Shown here: one piece after another, positions 34,298 through 45,840 of the stretch | Layout of the letters: each line of letters opens with the position of its first letter | How positions within the stretch are numbered: position 1 is the stretch's first letter | The notes under the pieces: generated by a model | Seen by the model: the letters and a program-made list of their open reading frames with translations, nothing else | Told to the model about the DNA's origin: nothing | Databases searched by the model: none | Made by a program: the position numbers and the translations under genes | Assembly: GCA_948144175.1 (NCBI GenBank) | Contig: CANXME010002507.1 | Span: 62,001 to 126,000, forward strand | Direction: 5' to 3' | Length of the DNA: 64,000 nt | DNA from: Closterium sp. NIES-65 | Taxonomy: Eukaryota; Streptophyta; Zygnematophyceae; Desmidiales; Closteriaceae

Positions 34298-34676
34298 CCC
34301 TTCACATCTCCACTCCCTGCCTTCACATCTCCACTCCCTGCCTTCACATCTCCACTCCCTGCCGTCACATCTCCACTCCCTGCCTTCACATTTCCACTCC
34401 CTGCCTTCACATCTCCACTCCCTGCCTTCACATTTCCACTCCCTGCCTTCACATTTCCACTCCCTGCCTTCACATCTCCACTCCCTGCCTTCACATCTCC
34501 ATTCCCTGCCTTCACATCTCCACTCCCTGCCTTCACATTTCCACTCCCTGCCTTCACATTTCCACTCCCTGCCTTCACATCTCCACTCCCTGCCTTCACA
34601 TCTCCACTCCCTGCCTTCACATCTCCACTCCCTGCCTTCACATCTCCACTCCCTGCCTTCACATCTCCACTCCCTG
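34298..34676 (+). repeat. 21-bp minisatellite, about 18 units
   Basis: Unit CTTCACATCTCCACTCCCTG plus C, with CATCTCC/CATTTCC variants. The 21-bp period keeps one frame open (a seven-residue SLPSHLH repeat on the plus strand), which explains the long frames on both strands. Confidence 0.95.
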
Positions 34677-34853
34677 CCCTTCCCTTCTCCTGCCCCACCC
34701 TTCTCTTCCCGATCCCTTCTCCCTTCCCTTCCCTTGCATGCGCTCCCCTTCACCCTCACCCACTTTTCCCTTCTGCCCCCCGGTGCTTGTGCACATGGTT
34801 CCCTTGTACGCTTGCTTGTATTCAGGGTCTGTTTCTCCTCTTCCGCCTCATAG

Positions 34854-35390
34854 CACGTCCCCACTGGGTCTTCACACAATCGTTTATGCCTACTCTGCTA
34901 ATTGGTAGTGCTGAAACAGGGCAGCAGATGCAAACAAAGGCACAGCTTGTAGTGGATGGTGCTCAGAACTTTTGTGTAGTCTATTGTGCGTTGTACGGTA
35001 TGAGTAGTGTGTTACAGCTAGAGATATTCGTCACAAAGCCTGCTATGTGCTACCACGATTTCAGCAGTGAAGATAATTCATCCAAGATACATGGACAGTG
35101 AAGGTGTCACATCACATACAGGTAGAAAGAAATATGCTCTCGCTAAGTCGAATACAGTACTATTGACCTTTCTCTAGCTTATTTGACATGAGATGGTGTG
35201 AAGATGAAGATCTTCAGAGCAGTTGGTCACTGAAATACAGGTAGCCGGGGAGGGGGAGTATTTGATTCAACCATAGGCTGTGATGACAGAAGTGAGGAGG
35301 GGAAATGATGGGAATCAGGGGGGGAAATGAAGGGAGGCAGGAGGGAGCAGGGGAGAAGTAAGGAGAGGCAGGCTTAGGAAGGGTTCCGGG
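34854..35390. other. spacer, nothing recognised
   Basis: No gene or RNA seen. G-rich words increase toward 35.3 kb where the next repeat field begins. Confidence 0.5.
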
Positions 35391-35399
35391 AGGATGCAG

Positions 35400-35620
35400 G
35401 GAGGGGAGATGGGGATGCAGGTGAGGAGATGGGGATGCAGGGAGGGGAGATGGGGATGCAGGTGAGGAGAGATGGGGATGCAGGGAGGAGAGATGGGGAT
35501 GCAGGGAGGAGAGATGGGGATGCAGGGAGGAGAGATGGGGAAACATGCAGTGGATATGGGGAAGCAGGAAGGGGAGAGAGGTATGCAGGGCAGGGAGATG
35601 GGGATGCAGGGAGGGAAAGG
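35400..35620 (+). repeat. GGGGATGCAGGGAGGAGAGAT minisatellite
   Basis: About ten units of 17-21 bp, each containing GATGGGGATGCAGG. The ORF predictions over it (MQGGEMG repeats) are artefacts. Confidence 0.85.
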
Positions 35621-35819
35621 GAAGAGGGGGGGAAGAGATGGGGATGCGGGGTGGAGGGGTGAGGATGAAGAGGTCGGACGAAAGGGCAGAAAGAGAGGAA
35701 CTGAGAGGAAGGGGAGATGGGGTGGCGGGGTAGCGAGATGGTGAGGCGGGATGTGAAGAACAAAAGGGGGAGAAACAAAAGATGCGCAGAGAGGGTTGGC
35801 ACTGATGGGGGCAGTCCGG

Positions 35820-36600
35820 AGGGATGGAGGAGAAGGTAGGGGGGAGAGAGAAGGGAGGGAAAAAAGAGAAAGGAGGGAAGGGACGGAAAGGGAGGAAAGT
35901 GAGGAAAGGGAGGGAAGGGAGAGAAGGGAGAGAAGGGAGGGAAGGGAGAGAAGGGGGAAGGGAGAGAAGCGAGGGAAGGGACGGAAAGGGAGGGAAGGGA
36001 GGGAAGGGAGAGAAGGGAGAGAAGGGAGAGAAGGGAGGGAAGGGAGAGAAGGGGGAAGGGAGGGAAGGGAGGGAAGGGACGGAAAGGGAGGGAAGGGAGG
36101 GAAGGGAGAGAAGGGGGAAGGGAGGGAAGGGAGGGAAGGGAGAGAAGGGGGGAGGGAAGGAAGGGAGGGAAGGGAGAGAAGGCAGGGAAGGGAGGGAAGG
36201 GAGGGAAGGGAGGGAAGGGAGAGAAGGGAGGGAAGGGAGAGAAGGGGGAAGGGAGGGAAGGGAGGGAAGGGAGAGAAGGCAGGGAAGGGAGGGAAGGGAG
36301 GGAAGGGAGGGAAGGGAGAGAAGGGAGGGAAGGGAGAGAAGGGAGGGAAGGGAGAGAAGGGGGAAGGGAGAGAAGCGAGGGAAGGGACGGAAAGGGAGGG
36401 AAGGGAGGGAAGGGAGAGAATGGAGAGAAAGGAAAGAAGGGAGGGAAGGGAGGGAAGGGAGAGAAGGGAGGGAAGGGAGAGAAGGGAGAGAAAGGAAAGA
36501 AGGGAGGGAAGGGAGGGAAGGGAGGGAAGGGAGAGAAGGGAGGGAAGGGAGAGAAGGGAGGGAAGGGAGGGAAGGGAGAGAAGGGAGAGAAGGGGGAGGA
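35820..36600 (+). repeat. polypurine block (GGGAGGGAAGGGAGAGAA)n
   Basis: Almost 800 bp in which the plus strand is virtually only G and A, with higher-order blocks repeated (for example the stretch from 36061 resembles that from 36236). Four-G-run motifs recur constantly. Giant Gly/Arg/Lys/Glu and Ser/Pro/Phe frames here are not genes. Confidence 0.95.
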
Positions 36601-36990
36601 GGAGAAGGAGTGGCGGGAGGACGAGAAGGCACGGCGGGAGGGGGAGGAGGCAGGGAGGGAGGAGGAGAGGGGGTGGCAGGAGGAGGAGAAGGCATGTTGG
36701 GAGGAGGAGAAGGGGTGGCGGGAGGAGGAGAAGGCATGGTGGGAGGAGGAGAAGGCATGGTGGGAGGAGGAGGAGAAGGCATGGTGGGAGGAGGAGAGGG
36801 GGTGGCAGGAGGAGGAGAAGGCATGGTGAGAGGACGAGAAGCTATGGCGAGAGGAGGAGAGGGGGTGGCGGGAGGGGGAGAAGGCATGGCGAGAGGAGGA
36901 GAAAGGGAGAATTGAGGGCAAGCAGGGGAGAATTGAGGGCAAGCAGGGGAGAATTGAGGGCAAGCAGGGGGGGAAATGCGATCGTGCAAA
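36600..36990 (+). repeat. GGAGGAGGAGAAGGCATGGTGG and GGGCAAGCAGGGGAGAATTGA repeats
   Basis: G/A-rich units of about 24 bp with ATGG interruptions, followed by three units of 24 bp at 36908-36975. They continue the polypurine field. Confidence 0.85.
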
Positions 36991-37319
36991 GGGGGAAAAT
37001 AAGGCGTACAAGGGAGAAAATGAGGGCGTGCAAGGTGGGGAAACGAGGGCAAGCAGGGAGGGAAAACGAGAGGGTACATGTGGGGCAGTGAGGGCGTTCA
37101 GGGGGGTTTTTTAGGGCGTGCAGCGGGGATGCGGAAGCACAGCCGTTGCAAGAGAGTGAGAGAGGGCCGAGGGCCTTATTCGAGTGCAGCTCGCGAAAGG
37201 AGGCCGCCGCGAGACGCGGAGAGGCAGCGAGGGGAGGCAGGGAAGATGCGTATGCTAGATGCGCATGCACGGGAAGGTGAGAGGAGGAAACGCGTGGAGG
37301 CGAGAGTCGCACGCGCGGA

Positions 37320-37570
37320 GAGGCGAGAGGAGCAGGCGCGGGGAGGCGAGAGGAGCAGGCGCGGGGAGGCGAGAGGAGCAGGCGCGGGGAGTCGAGAGGA
37401 GCAGGCGCGGGGAGGCGAGAGGAGCAGGCGCGGGGAGGCGAGAGGAGCAAGCGCGGGGAGGCGAGAGGAGCAGGCGCGTGGAGGCGAGAGGAGCAGGCGC
37501 GGGGAGTCGAGAGTCGCAGGCGCGGGGAGGCGAGAGTCGAGCGCGCGGGGAGGCGTGAGGAGGAAGCGCG
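37320..37570 (+). repeat. 23-bp GC-rich minisatellite, about ten units
   Basis: Unit GCGCGGGGAGGCGAGAGGAG plus CAG, with AGTCGAGAG variants. Encoded Arg/Gly/Glu frames are artefacts of the period. Confidence 0.9.
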
Positions 37571-37599
37571 GGGGGAAAGCGAGAGGAGAGCGCGGGGAT

Positions 37600-38950
37600 G
37601 CGAGAGGAGCACGCCCGGGGAGAATTCGAACCGGGAGGCGATAGGAGCAGGAATGGGTAAGGCGGCGGAATGGGGATTGCGGCGCTAATGGCCTCGCGAT
37701 GAGGCAGCGAGAGGAGGCGTGGGGCGGCCTTGTCTAAGGTGGCGTGGTATTTGTTCGTACGAATGGGCAATTTGTTCGCGCATGCGCTTGAACAGCGTTA
37801 CGCGGTTCAATAAATAATTCTGTCCCTAAATCCAGCGGTTAGGTTAGAACGTTGCCCAGTCTACGGAGAATCAGCTACCGAAGTAGGAGCTTGTGGGCTA
37901 TCCTCTCACTAGTGCAGTTTCAGTTACCTTCTGCAATTCCTTAGGTTTTGAACTTTAAGTGCGGGGAGCCAGACGTGGGGCGTTTGGGGACTAGATTCAG
38001 TTGTGAAGTGGGGGGTTGGGGTTGTAATCGCGAAACCAGTTTTTCAAGTTCCTAAGGTTTTTGAAACCCCTGCTTGCAAAAGTATACTGTTGCTTTAAGG
38101 CATAAAACGAAAGCAGCAAAAGCATTGCCCTATATGTGGTGCTCACACACTCTCCTCCCCTCCCACACTCCCTATGCCTCCCATGCTCTCTGCCCCACTC
38201 ACACCCTCTCCACCACTCTCTTCTTGCCACGCCTCTCACGCTCTTCTCCACTCCCACGCTCTTCTCCACTCCCACACTCTTCTCCACTCCCACGCCCTTC
38301 TCCACTCCCACGCTTTCCCAAAGTCCACGCACCACCCATGCTCTCTCTACCACTCTCTTTCTCGACCATGCATCCTACGTTTTCCTTTCACTCTCTCTGC
38401 AGCGCTCTCGCTCTCTCCGTCACTCCCATGCCTGTGCCTCTCATGCTCTCTTCACGGCACAACTCTCTTCTCTCGTTCGTGCCTCCCACGCTCTCCATGC
38501 CTCTCACTCCCTGTGCCTCTCACGCTCTCCGCGTTGCCCGCTCTCACTCTCTCTGCCAACCCCATGCTCCCCACACCTCTTGAAGCCTTTGCACATCTAG
38601 GTTCTTCCCACCAATCCCTTCTCTTGTCCGTGCACCCCACGCTTTCTCCGCTACTTCACGCTCTCTTCAGCGCTCACAGCGGTCTACTTATGATGGTTCC
38701 TCACCTCTCACAATCTCCTATGCCTCTCAAGCTCTTTGGTCCTCTCACTTTCCTTCCTCCCGAGTTCTCCCCGGTTGCGACAGGTGTATACTACCAATCC
38801 AAAATGAGTTTTCCCAGCTGGTTTCTCCACTCATTAGAGACTCATCGCCCTACAAGGACACACATACGCACACCACCACGACCACCTGTCAAAACAGCAG
38901 GCTAAAACGATCAACAGGAAAGAGGGGTTTCACTAGCATGTAGTTGAGTG
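37600..38950. other. spacer with pyrimidine-rich minisatellite
   Basis: No gene recognised. From 38136 to 38700 the plus strand is dominated by CTCTCxxGCCTCTCACGCTC-like words, including about five 18-bp units CTTCTCCACTCCCACGCT at 38240-38320. Confidence 0.6.
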
Positions 38951-38954
38951 CATA

Positions 38955-39028
38955 TAGCAAACCCTAGTTCAGGCTGTACTCGCTATAGAGTACCCCATTG
39001 CAGGCTACACAAACATCACATTCTGACA
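38955..39028 (-). mobile_element. copia LTR relic
   Basis: On the minus strand it starts TGTCAGAATG after a C/T-complement purine tract and shares AGCCTxxAATGGGGTAC and CTAGGGTT with the LTR at 39224-39354. It is a fragment of the same LTR family, about 200 bp away from that LTR. Confidence 0.55.
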
Positions 39029-39095
39029 CCACCCCCCAACCCTCACATAGGCATGCACACCTCCCCACCCTCCCCATACCACGCACTCACACACG

Positions 39096-39200
39096 CGTGC
39101 ACACCCACACACACACACACACACATATGCACGCACACACACACATGCACACACACACACCTACACACATATACACACATGCACACACACACACACCCTC
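39096..39200 (+). repeat. (CA)n-rich microsatellite
   Basis: Interrupted CA repeats with CATGCACA and TACACA variants between two LTR relics. Confidence 0.9.
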
Positions 39201-39223
39201 ACCTACCCACTCATACACAAATA

Positions 39224-42200
39224 TGTCAGAAACTAAGGAGCAGTGATGATTGCATTGACATCAAACTGAGTACAATTACTAACCCTAACTGGGTTGTACC
39301 CCATAGGCTACCCCACCACAGCCTACACAACATAAACAACATTATAGTTTGACACACCCCTACAGGCAAAGTGGGGCAAAATAAGGGGTCACAAGACCAG
39401 TCAAGAAAAGCAAAAACAAGCTCAGGATGGATCACGAAGTCACCACACATTCAGAGCACAAGCAAGTGGCCACAAGGTCAGTTCACATGCAGAATTATAG
39501 ACATGGGAACAAGTAGTGTAGTGATCACAACCTAGCAAGTGTAAGCATGCAGGTACAAGTATATAGATCACAGTACAAGCAAAGTCACGACGTGAGCAAG
39601 TGAGGCAAAGAACGCTGACAATCATGAGGCTGAAGTGCATTGGTGAATATATCAGCAGTGTTGGCCCGAGTGGCCACGTAAACAAGACGAAGCTGACCAC
39701 GTTGCTGCAACTCTCGAGCAAGGAAGTAACGCAGAGCGATGCGCTTCGTTCTGTGCTCCAGTCTGTGCTCCTGACACAAGGCGATTATGGCCTTGCTGTC
39801 TACGTATAGAACTGGAGGAGAACTAGGCCGCTCTCCCAAGTCGGTTAACAGGTAGGTGAGCCAGCGTAACTCCTATGCAACCATGGCCCTGCATAGATTT
39901 CAGCCTCGCAACTGGAACAGAGAACAGAAGATGAGCGTGTAGACCGCCAAGAAACAGAGCCGAAGCCAAGACTGAAAGTGTAGCCCTCTGACAATCGCTG
40001 CGTAGCCAAGTCGTCGACCAAAAAAGCGTCTGCGTGGCCAGTGAGGACAGCTCAAGCCCGTCCTCCAAGCACGAGCCCCATGCCCGACGTATTGCACAAG
40101 CAGCGCATCACCCTCTTAGCGGCCTTCCAGTGCTTTGGTCAGTATCTCCCGGGCGCAACGTAGCGTGCCAGGATTCTAAGAGGGTAGGCAAGGTCAGGTC
40201 GAGTGCAGGTCATCAGGCACATGAGGCAGCCCACAAGCTATGGATACGGGCAACCCAGCTCTACGGACTCGTCCGAAGGTGGAGCTGAGAGCGAGTGGCC
40301 GGTAGCCAGACGAGTAGACTGTGGCAAGGACCAAGTGAAGCCGAAGCGCTGAACGACCTTCTGCACCATGTGTGACTGAGTCAGGGTGATGGTGCGGCGT
40401 ACTCTGTCCCGGGTGATCTGCAAGCCAAGATAGCTGCGAAGCTCACCCATGTTTGTGCGGGTGTGTCTCTTCTATAGCTCCAAATTCACAAGGGCCAGTC
40501 CCTCAGTGTCACCAGTGGCAAAGATCAAGCCGTCGACGTACACGAGGATGTAGAACGGCGGAAGCGAAGTGTCGGTGCGCAGAAACTGCGACGGGTCAAC
40601 AGTCGAAGGAGCAAACCCAAGAGCCGCAAGTGTCATCCTCAGTGTGTTGTGCCACTCACGAGGAGCCTGGCGGAGACCGTAGACTGGCCGCCGGAGGCTC
40701 CACAGGGTACCTATAGGAAACGACCTAGTGAAGCCAGGTGGGCGGTGCAGCCATATCTCCTCGTGAGGGCTGCCCTGTAAAAAAGCTGTGCTGAAGTCAA
40801 GAGAGTGAAGCTCATAATCACACTAAGCGGCGACTTGCAGCAGCACCCGAAGAGTGGTCATCTTCGGAGTAGGGGAAAAGGTATGGAAGAAGTCAACTCC
40901 TTGTCGCTCACTAAAGCTCCGAGCAACGTAATGAGCCTTGAAGTCACGCGGAGAACCCGGCGGCCGCTTTACCCCGAAAGTCCACATGCCATCGACTATG
41001 TTCGCCCCACGGGGGGGAATTGCGTCGACGTAAGTGCATGTGGACTTCCAGGATGCCATCTCGGCGTCCATGGTTGTCTGCCACTAAGAGGAGTACTCAC
41101 CTGCAATCGCCTAAGCATAAGAGCGCGGGGTCGGGATGTCAGGAGCATCCGGGTCTCCCTCAGGTGCAATCAGCATGGACACGAGGTGAAGTACAGCAGC
41201 TGCAAGACACTCAAAGTCCTCTTGCCTGTCCTCAAGAACGTCCGTGCCAAGAGCACACTCACCCCCCGACGGACGGAAGACAGACAGACTCAGACTCAGC
41301 AATAAGACTAGCGGCGTAGTCGAGACGACAAGCTCAGCGACTAGGGCAGACGCAGCAGTGGACTCAAACGAAGGGTCAGTGACAAGAGTGGCCAGGAGAC
41401 GCGTAACAGTAGGACTTGCAGAACGACCTAATTTAGACTTAGGATCCTGACCATCAGGAAGAGAGGACGCATGAGGAGACGGCAGAGGAACTCGCAGTGG
41501 AATAGAGGAAGGACGAAGTGTCATATAGTGAGCGTCGGGGACAGGAGGAGGACGTGAACGCAGAGCACAACAACCAATGCGATCAGGCAAGGTAGGGCAA
41601 GACGCAGGCTCATGACGCTCTATAAGAGAGTCTATCAGCTTAGTGTAAGGAGAAGGAGCAGGCAGCGGGGAGTCTGGCTGTATTTGTGGCTGCGACTGGT
41701 CACACGGTGGACATAAAAAGGGAGGATTAAGGCCAGTAGAAGACAGGAGACTAAGAGCCTGGCAAAGCACCGAGCCAGGTGGCGTCAGAGACGACGGCGA
41801 CGGTGGAGCAAAAAACAGGCGCCACGGCACAGTACCTCTAGCACTAGTACGGCCAGTTCCAGCGCCCCCAGCACCTCCAGCACAAGCAGCACCACTAGCT
41901 CCAGCAGCTCCAATACCTTCAGTACGAGCACCTCCGGCACCAGCAGCTCTAGCACCTCCAGCACCTCCAGCACCAGCAGCACCACCAGCTCCAGCAGCTC
42001 CAGAAACTCCACTACCTACAGCACCTCCAGCACTAGCAGCACCACCAGCTCCGACAGCTCCAGCGCCACCAGCACGAGCACCTCTGGGACTAGCAGTGCC
42101 AACACCACCAGCACCTCCAGCACTAGCAGCTCCAGGGCCTCCCGCTCCAGCAGCGCCACTCCGAAGGCTATAGCGCCGAGCGTACCACTCGTGCAACTGC

Positions 42201-43925
42201 TGTGGTGAGAGAGGCTCCCGCCGGCTAGACCGCTAGGGCGAGGCACCAATGGGACCTCCAGGACTGGTAACTCCAGCACCTCCAGTATCTCCAGCACCAG
42301 CAGTACCTCCAGCACCTCCAGGACTAGCAGCTCCAGGGCCTCCAGCTCCATCAGCGCCACTCTGAAGGCTACAGCGCCGAGCGTACCACTCGCGCAACTG
42401 TTAAGGTGAGAGAGGCTCCCGTAGTGTAGACGCAGGACCCCTAGGCTCAGCACCCCCAGACTCAGCACCTCCAGGCTCCGCACGCTCAGACTCAACACCT
42501 CCAGGCTCCGCACGCTCAGACGCAACACCCCCGGGCTCCGCAATCGCAGGCTCCGCACTCGCAGGCTCAGCACCTCCAGGCTCCGCACACTCAGGCTTTA
42601 CAACCGCAGGCTCAGCACCCAAAGACGTAGCACCCCGAGCAGCACCATAGTGACCAGTGACCTCGACAAGCTCAACCAAGGGGAGTGGGTCTACCTGAAA
42701 CACACTTGAAGGAGTTGGACCCTGAGGTGGGAGGGGGTCTACCGGAGGGGGACCTGGAGCTAGGAAGAGCGGTGGGGGGGGGGGGAGGGGCAGTGCGGTA
42801 GGGGAAGAGACGAGGGTAGGACACGGCGCGAGATGGGGTGGTAAAACTGCCAGCCAAGCGCGTCAAGGGGAAAGCCAAGGAAGATGCAAGGAATGGCGCG
42901 CGAGGAGAGCTTGTCCACGGAGGTATCGCGGACAAAGGCACGACAACCCAAGACCCGGAACACCGACGCATCGCCAACCTCTCCCGTCCAACGCAGTGTA
43001 GGCGAGGTCTCCGGCAAGGAGACACGGGGCATGAGATTGAGCTGATGCGTAGGATACCGGACCGCAAACGGCCACAGAAAATGGGGAGCAGCCGCATGGA
43101 TCATGGAGGTACTATCGACCTCCATTACTAAGCCAATGCGGCGCTCAGCAACCACATTCTGCTGCGGAGAGGTCAGAAGCGTGAACAGCTGGGTGATGCC
43201 CTCCCCGCGACAAAAGTCCCGCAGAGGTCGGAGGCAAACTCAACACCTCTGTCAGAGTGCAAACGCAGGATTGGAAGGTCCGTGTCGGACCGCTCACAGA
43301 GCTGGAGACGGACAGCGCGGATACAAGGGATCAAAACATCAGGGACCTCCCCCTTGCTGCGCAAGGGGAAGACCGTGGTGTAACGCGAGTAGTCGTCAAC
43401 AACCAGCAGAAAGTATCGCTCGCGGCCCTGTCCCTGGACGCAGGCTGGTCCCCACACGTCCATGTGGAGAGTCTGCAGGGGAGCAGTCGTTGGAGGAAAC
43501 GAGGAGGAATGAGGAGCAACACGCTGCCGCCCCTCGACACAAGGAAGGCAGGGAGGGGCAGGCGAGGGTGGGAGGGGAGGGAGAGACCTGGGAAGACCAG
43601 AGACAAGGAGGTAGGAGTGCATGCCACGGAGGCGTGGCAGGGAGGGGTGACCTAGGCGGTGGTGCCAAAGGAAAGTTTGGTGCAACAGGAGGTGACACGA
43701 ACAGGGGGCTGCTGGCTGACCTGACGCAAACACAGACGCAGCTACCTGAGGAGGCTCAGTAGTCAGTGTGTTTAGGCTCGACCCAGGCCGACGGGTGAAC
43801 GTGGCCAGATGACGGCCCGTCCGTGCACACGTGTAGATCGCAACACGCTGTCCTCCAAGAGTGAAGGTATTAACCCATTCATCCTGAAGGACGGCGTTGC
43901 TCACAAAGTTTGTAGAGGTCAAGGT
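39224..43925 (-). mobile_element. Ty1/copia fossil A (minus strand)
   Basis: Broken copia copy, with several breaks. In element order (high to low coordinates) it shows the end of the protease region, integrase (LWHHRLGHPS, DVWGPA, RLHSDRGVEF, NGVVAERRIG-like block), a long Gly/Ala-rich spacer with HEWYARR, reverse transcriptase (WKSTCTYVDAIPP to LRVLLQVAA), RNase H (VLYVDSKAIIALCQEHR) and one LTR at 39224-39354. The LTR is 131 bp with TGTCA...TGACA ends. A purine tract abuts the LTR. It meets fragment D head to head near 43925. Confidence 0.9.
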
Positions 43926-45099
43926 AGCTGTAGACTCTGGTGCTGCTAGGGGTGCTGCGTCTGGGGGTGCTGAGCCTGAGCGTGTGGAGCCTGTGGGTGC
44001 GGAGCCTAGGGGTGCTGAGCCTGAGCGTGCGGAGCCTGGGGGTGTGGAGCTTGGGGGTGCTGAGCCTGAGTGTGCGAAGCCTAGGGGTGCTGAGCCTAGG
44101 GTTGCTGAGTCTGAGGGTGCGGAGCCTGGGGGTGCTGAGCCTGTAGGTACCTTGTCTATTGGTCGTCCTACGGGTGCCTCGTCACGGCGGGAGACTCTCT
44201 CTCCACCGTAGCTGCGCGAGTGGTTTGCTCCGCGCTGGAGCCTTTGGAGTGGCGCTACTAGAGCTGGGAGGCCTACCGCTAGATGCCCTGGAGCTGGAGG
44301 CACTGGAGCTGCTGGTCTTGGAGGTGCTGGAGCTGCTGGTCCCGGAGGTGCTCGTACTGGAGGTACTGGAGTTGCTGAAGCCGTTGGTACTGCAGGCGCT
44401 AGAGCTGGAGACCCTGGAGCTGGAGGTGCTGGAGCTGGAGGTACTGGAGCTGCTGGTCCTGGCGGTGCTGGAGGCCCTCCGGGTGTCCCGTCCCGATCAG
44501 AGCCTCTCTCTCCACCGCAGCTGCGCGAGTGGTTTTCTTGGTGCTGGAGCCTTTGGAGTGGCGCTGCTGGAGCCGGGGGGCCTGCCACTAAAGGCCCTGG
44601 TGGAGGAGACATTGGAGCTGCTGGTCCTGGAGGTGCTGGAGGTGCTGGAGCTGCTGGTCCAGGAGGTGCTCGTACTGGAGGTACTGGAGCTGCTGGAGCT
44701 GGAGGTGCTGTAGGAGTTGGAGCTTGAGGCGCTGGAGCTGGAGCTGCTGAAGGTACTAGAGCCACTGGTCCCAAAGGTGCTCGTACTTGAGGTATTGGAG
44801 CTGCCGGAGCAAGTGGTGGTGCTGCTACTGGAGGTTTTGGAGGTGCTGGAGGTGCTGACCCTGGGTGTGCTCGTGCTGGAGGTACTGGAGCTCCCGGAGC
44901 TAGTGGTGCTGCTAGTACTGGAGATCATGGAGGTGCTGGCGGTACAGGGGTTGCCTGGAGTTGCTGGAGCCGCTGGAGCTGGTGGTGCTGCTAGTCCTAC
45001 TGTCCTGGGTCTGACCTCCTTCGTGCTGCTAGTCCTACTGTCACGCGTCTTCTGGCCACTAATGTCACTGACCCTTTGATTGAGTCTACTGCTGCGTCT
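43926..45099 (+). mobile_element. Ty1/copia fossil D: Gly/Ala-rich spacer fragment (plus strand)
   Basis: This fragment corresponds to the region after integrase in copy B (compare 48420-49600). It has GGAEPERVEP-type repeats, two copies of an LS-PPQLREWF motif (about 44185 and 44505) and a long Gly/Ala run. It ends near 45099 with a TVTRLLAT-like block. Its part from 44760 is nearly identical to the start of copy C at 51488. Confidence 0.8.
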
Positions 45100-45840
45100 G
45101 CCCGTTTGAGCCCGCGCGCAGCCCGTTTAGGCCCGTTTAGGCCTGTTTTCGGCCCCGCGCGCCACGTCAGCCCCCCGCGCAGCCTGCCGCCGGCCCGCGC
45201 GTCGCGTAAGCCGCTCGCGCGCAGCCCGCTTAGGCCATGCGCGCCGCAACAGCCGCACGCGTAGCCTGTTTTTCGGCCCCGTTTTAGCCTGCCGCCGGCC
45301 CCGCGAGTTGCCTTCTCCAGTGACGACGCGCTGCCCCCCGTCGCCCGTCACGGCGCCTGTGGACCCGCGCACTGCCCTGCACCAGCTACGCCGCCCCTGG
45401 AGCAGCCGCCTCTGGACCCAGAGAAGCCGCCTCTGGACCCAGAGAAGCCGCCCCTGGCCCCTGAAGCAGCCGCCCCTGGTGCAGCCGCCCCTGGACCCAG
45501 AGCAGCCGCCCCTGGCCGCTGAAGCAGCCGCCCCTGGAGCAGCCGCCCCTGGACCCCGAGCAGCCGCCCCTGGACCCGCGACGCCGCCCCTGGACCCCGT
45601 GCAGCCGCCCGCCGAGGGCCGGCCGTGCTCGCCCTGCGAGCGCCTGCTCTTCCCGCCAATAGTGAGCACCTGCCTTGTTTACGCGCTGCCGCGCCATCTG
45701 CCTGCCTGCCTGCATGCCTACCGGCCTGCCTGCGTGCCGCGCCTACCCTGCACGCGCTGCTGCTGCTACTACTGCTGTTACTGCTGCTACTGCTGCTACT
45801 ACTGCTACTGCTGCTACTGGCGGTGGCCAGATGCAGCTCC
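45100..45840 (+). repeat. GC-rich repeats between copia copies
   Basis: Two parts: 45100-45310 with repeated CCCGCGCGCAGCCCG/GTTTAGGCC words, and 45390-45610 with about a dozen units of GCCGCCCCTGGACCC-like 15-bp repeats, followed by a TGCTGCTACTACTGC run. It may be the 5' part of copy B, but no LTR is visible. Confidence 0.6.

Noticed and set aside
34298-34676. CRISPR-like array (21-bp repeats)
   Set aside because: Units are contiguous with no unique spacers, in a plant genome; a minisatellite explains it.
33220-34879. Gly/Lys/Glu and SHLHSLP repeat frames
   Set aside because: Products of minisatellites whose period is a multiple of three or which lack stops.
35214-37091. Open frames of 430-620 codons on both strands (Arg/Glu/Gly and Ser/Pro/Phe)
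   Set aside because: They exist only because the G/A repeat lacks stop codons; no domain, no normal composition, no splice context.
38948-39352. His/Thr-rich frames over 39.0-39.25 kb
   Set aside because: They translate a CA microsatellite and an LTR relic.
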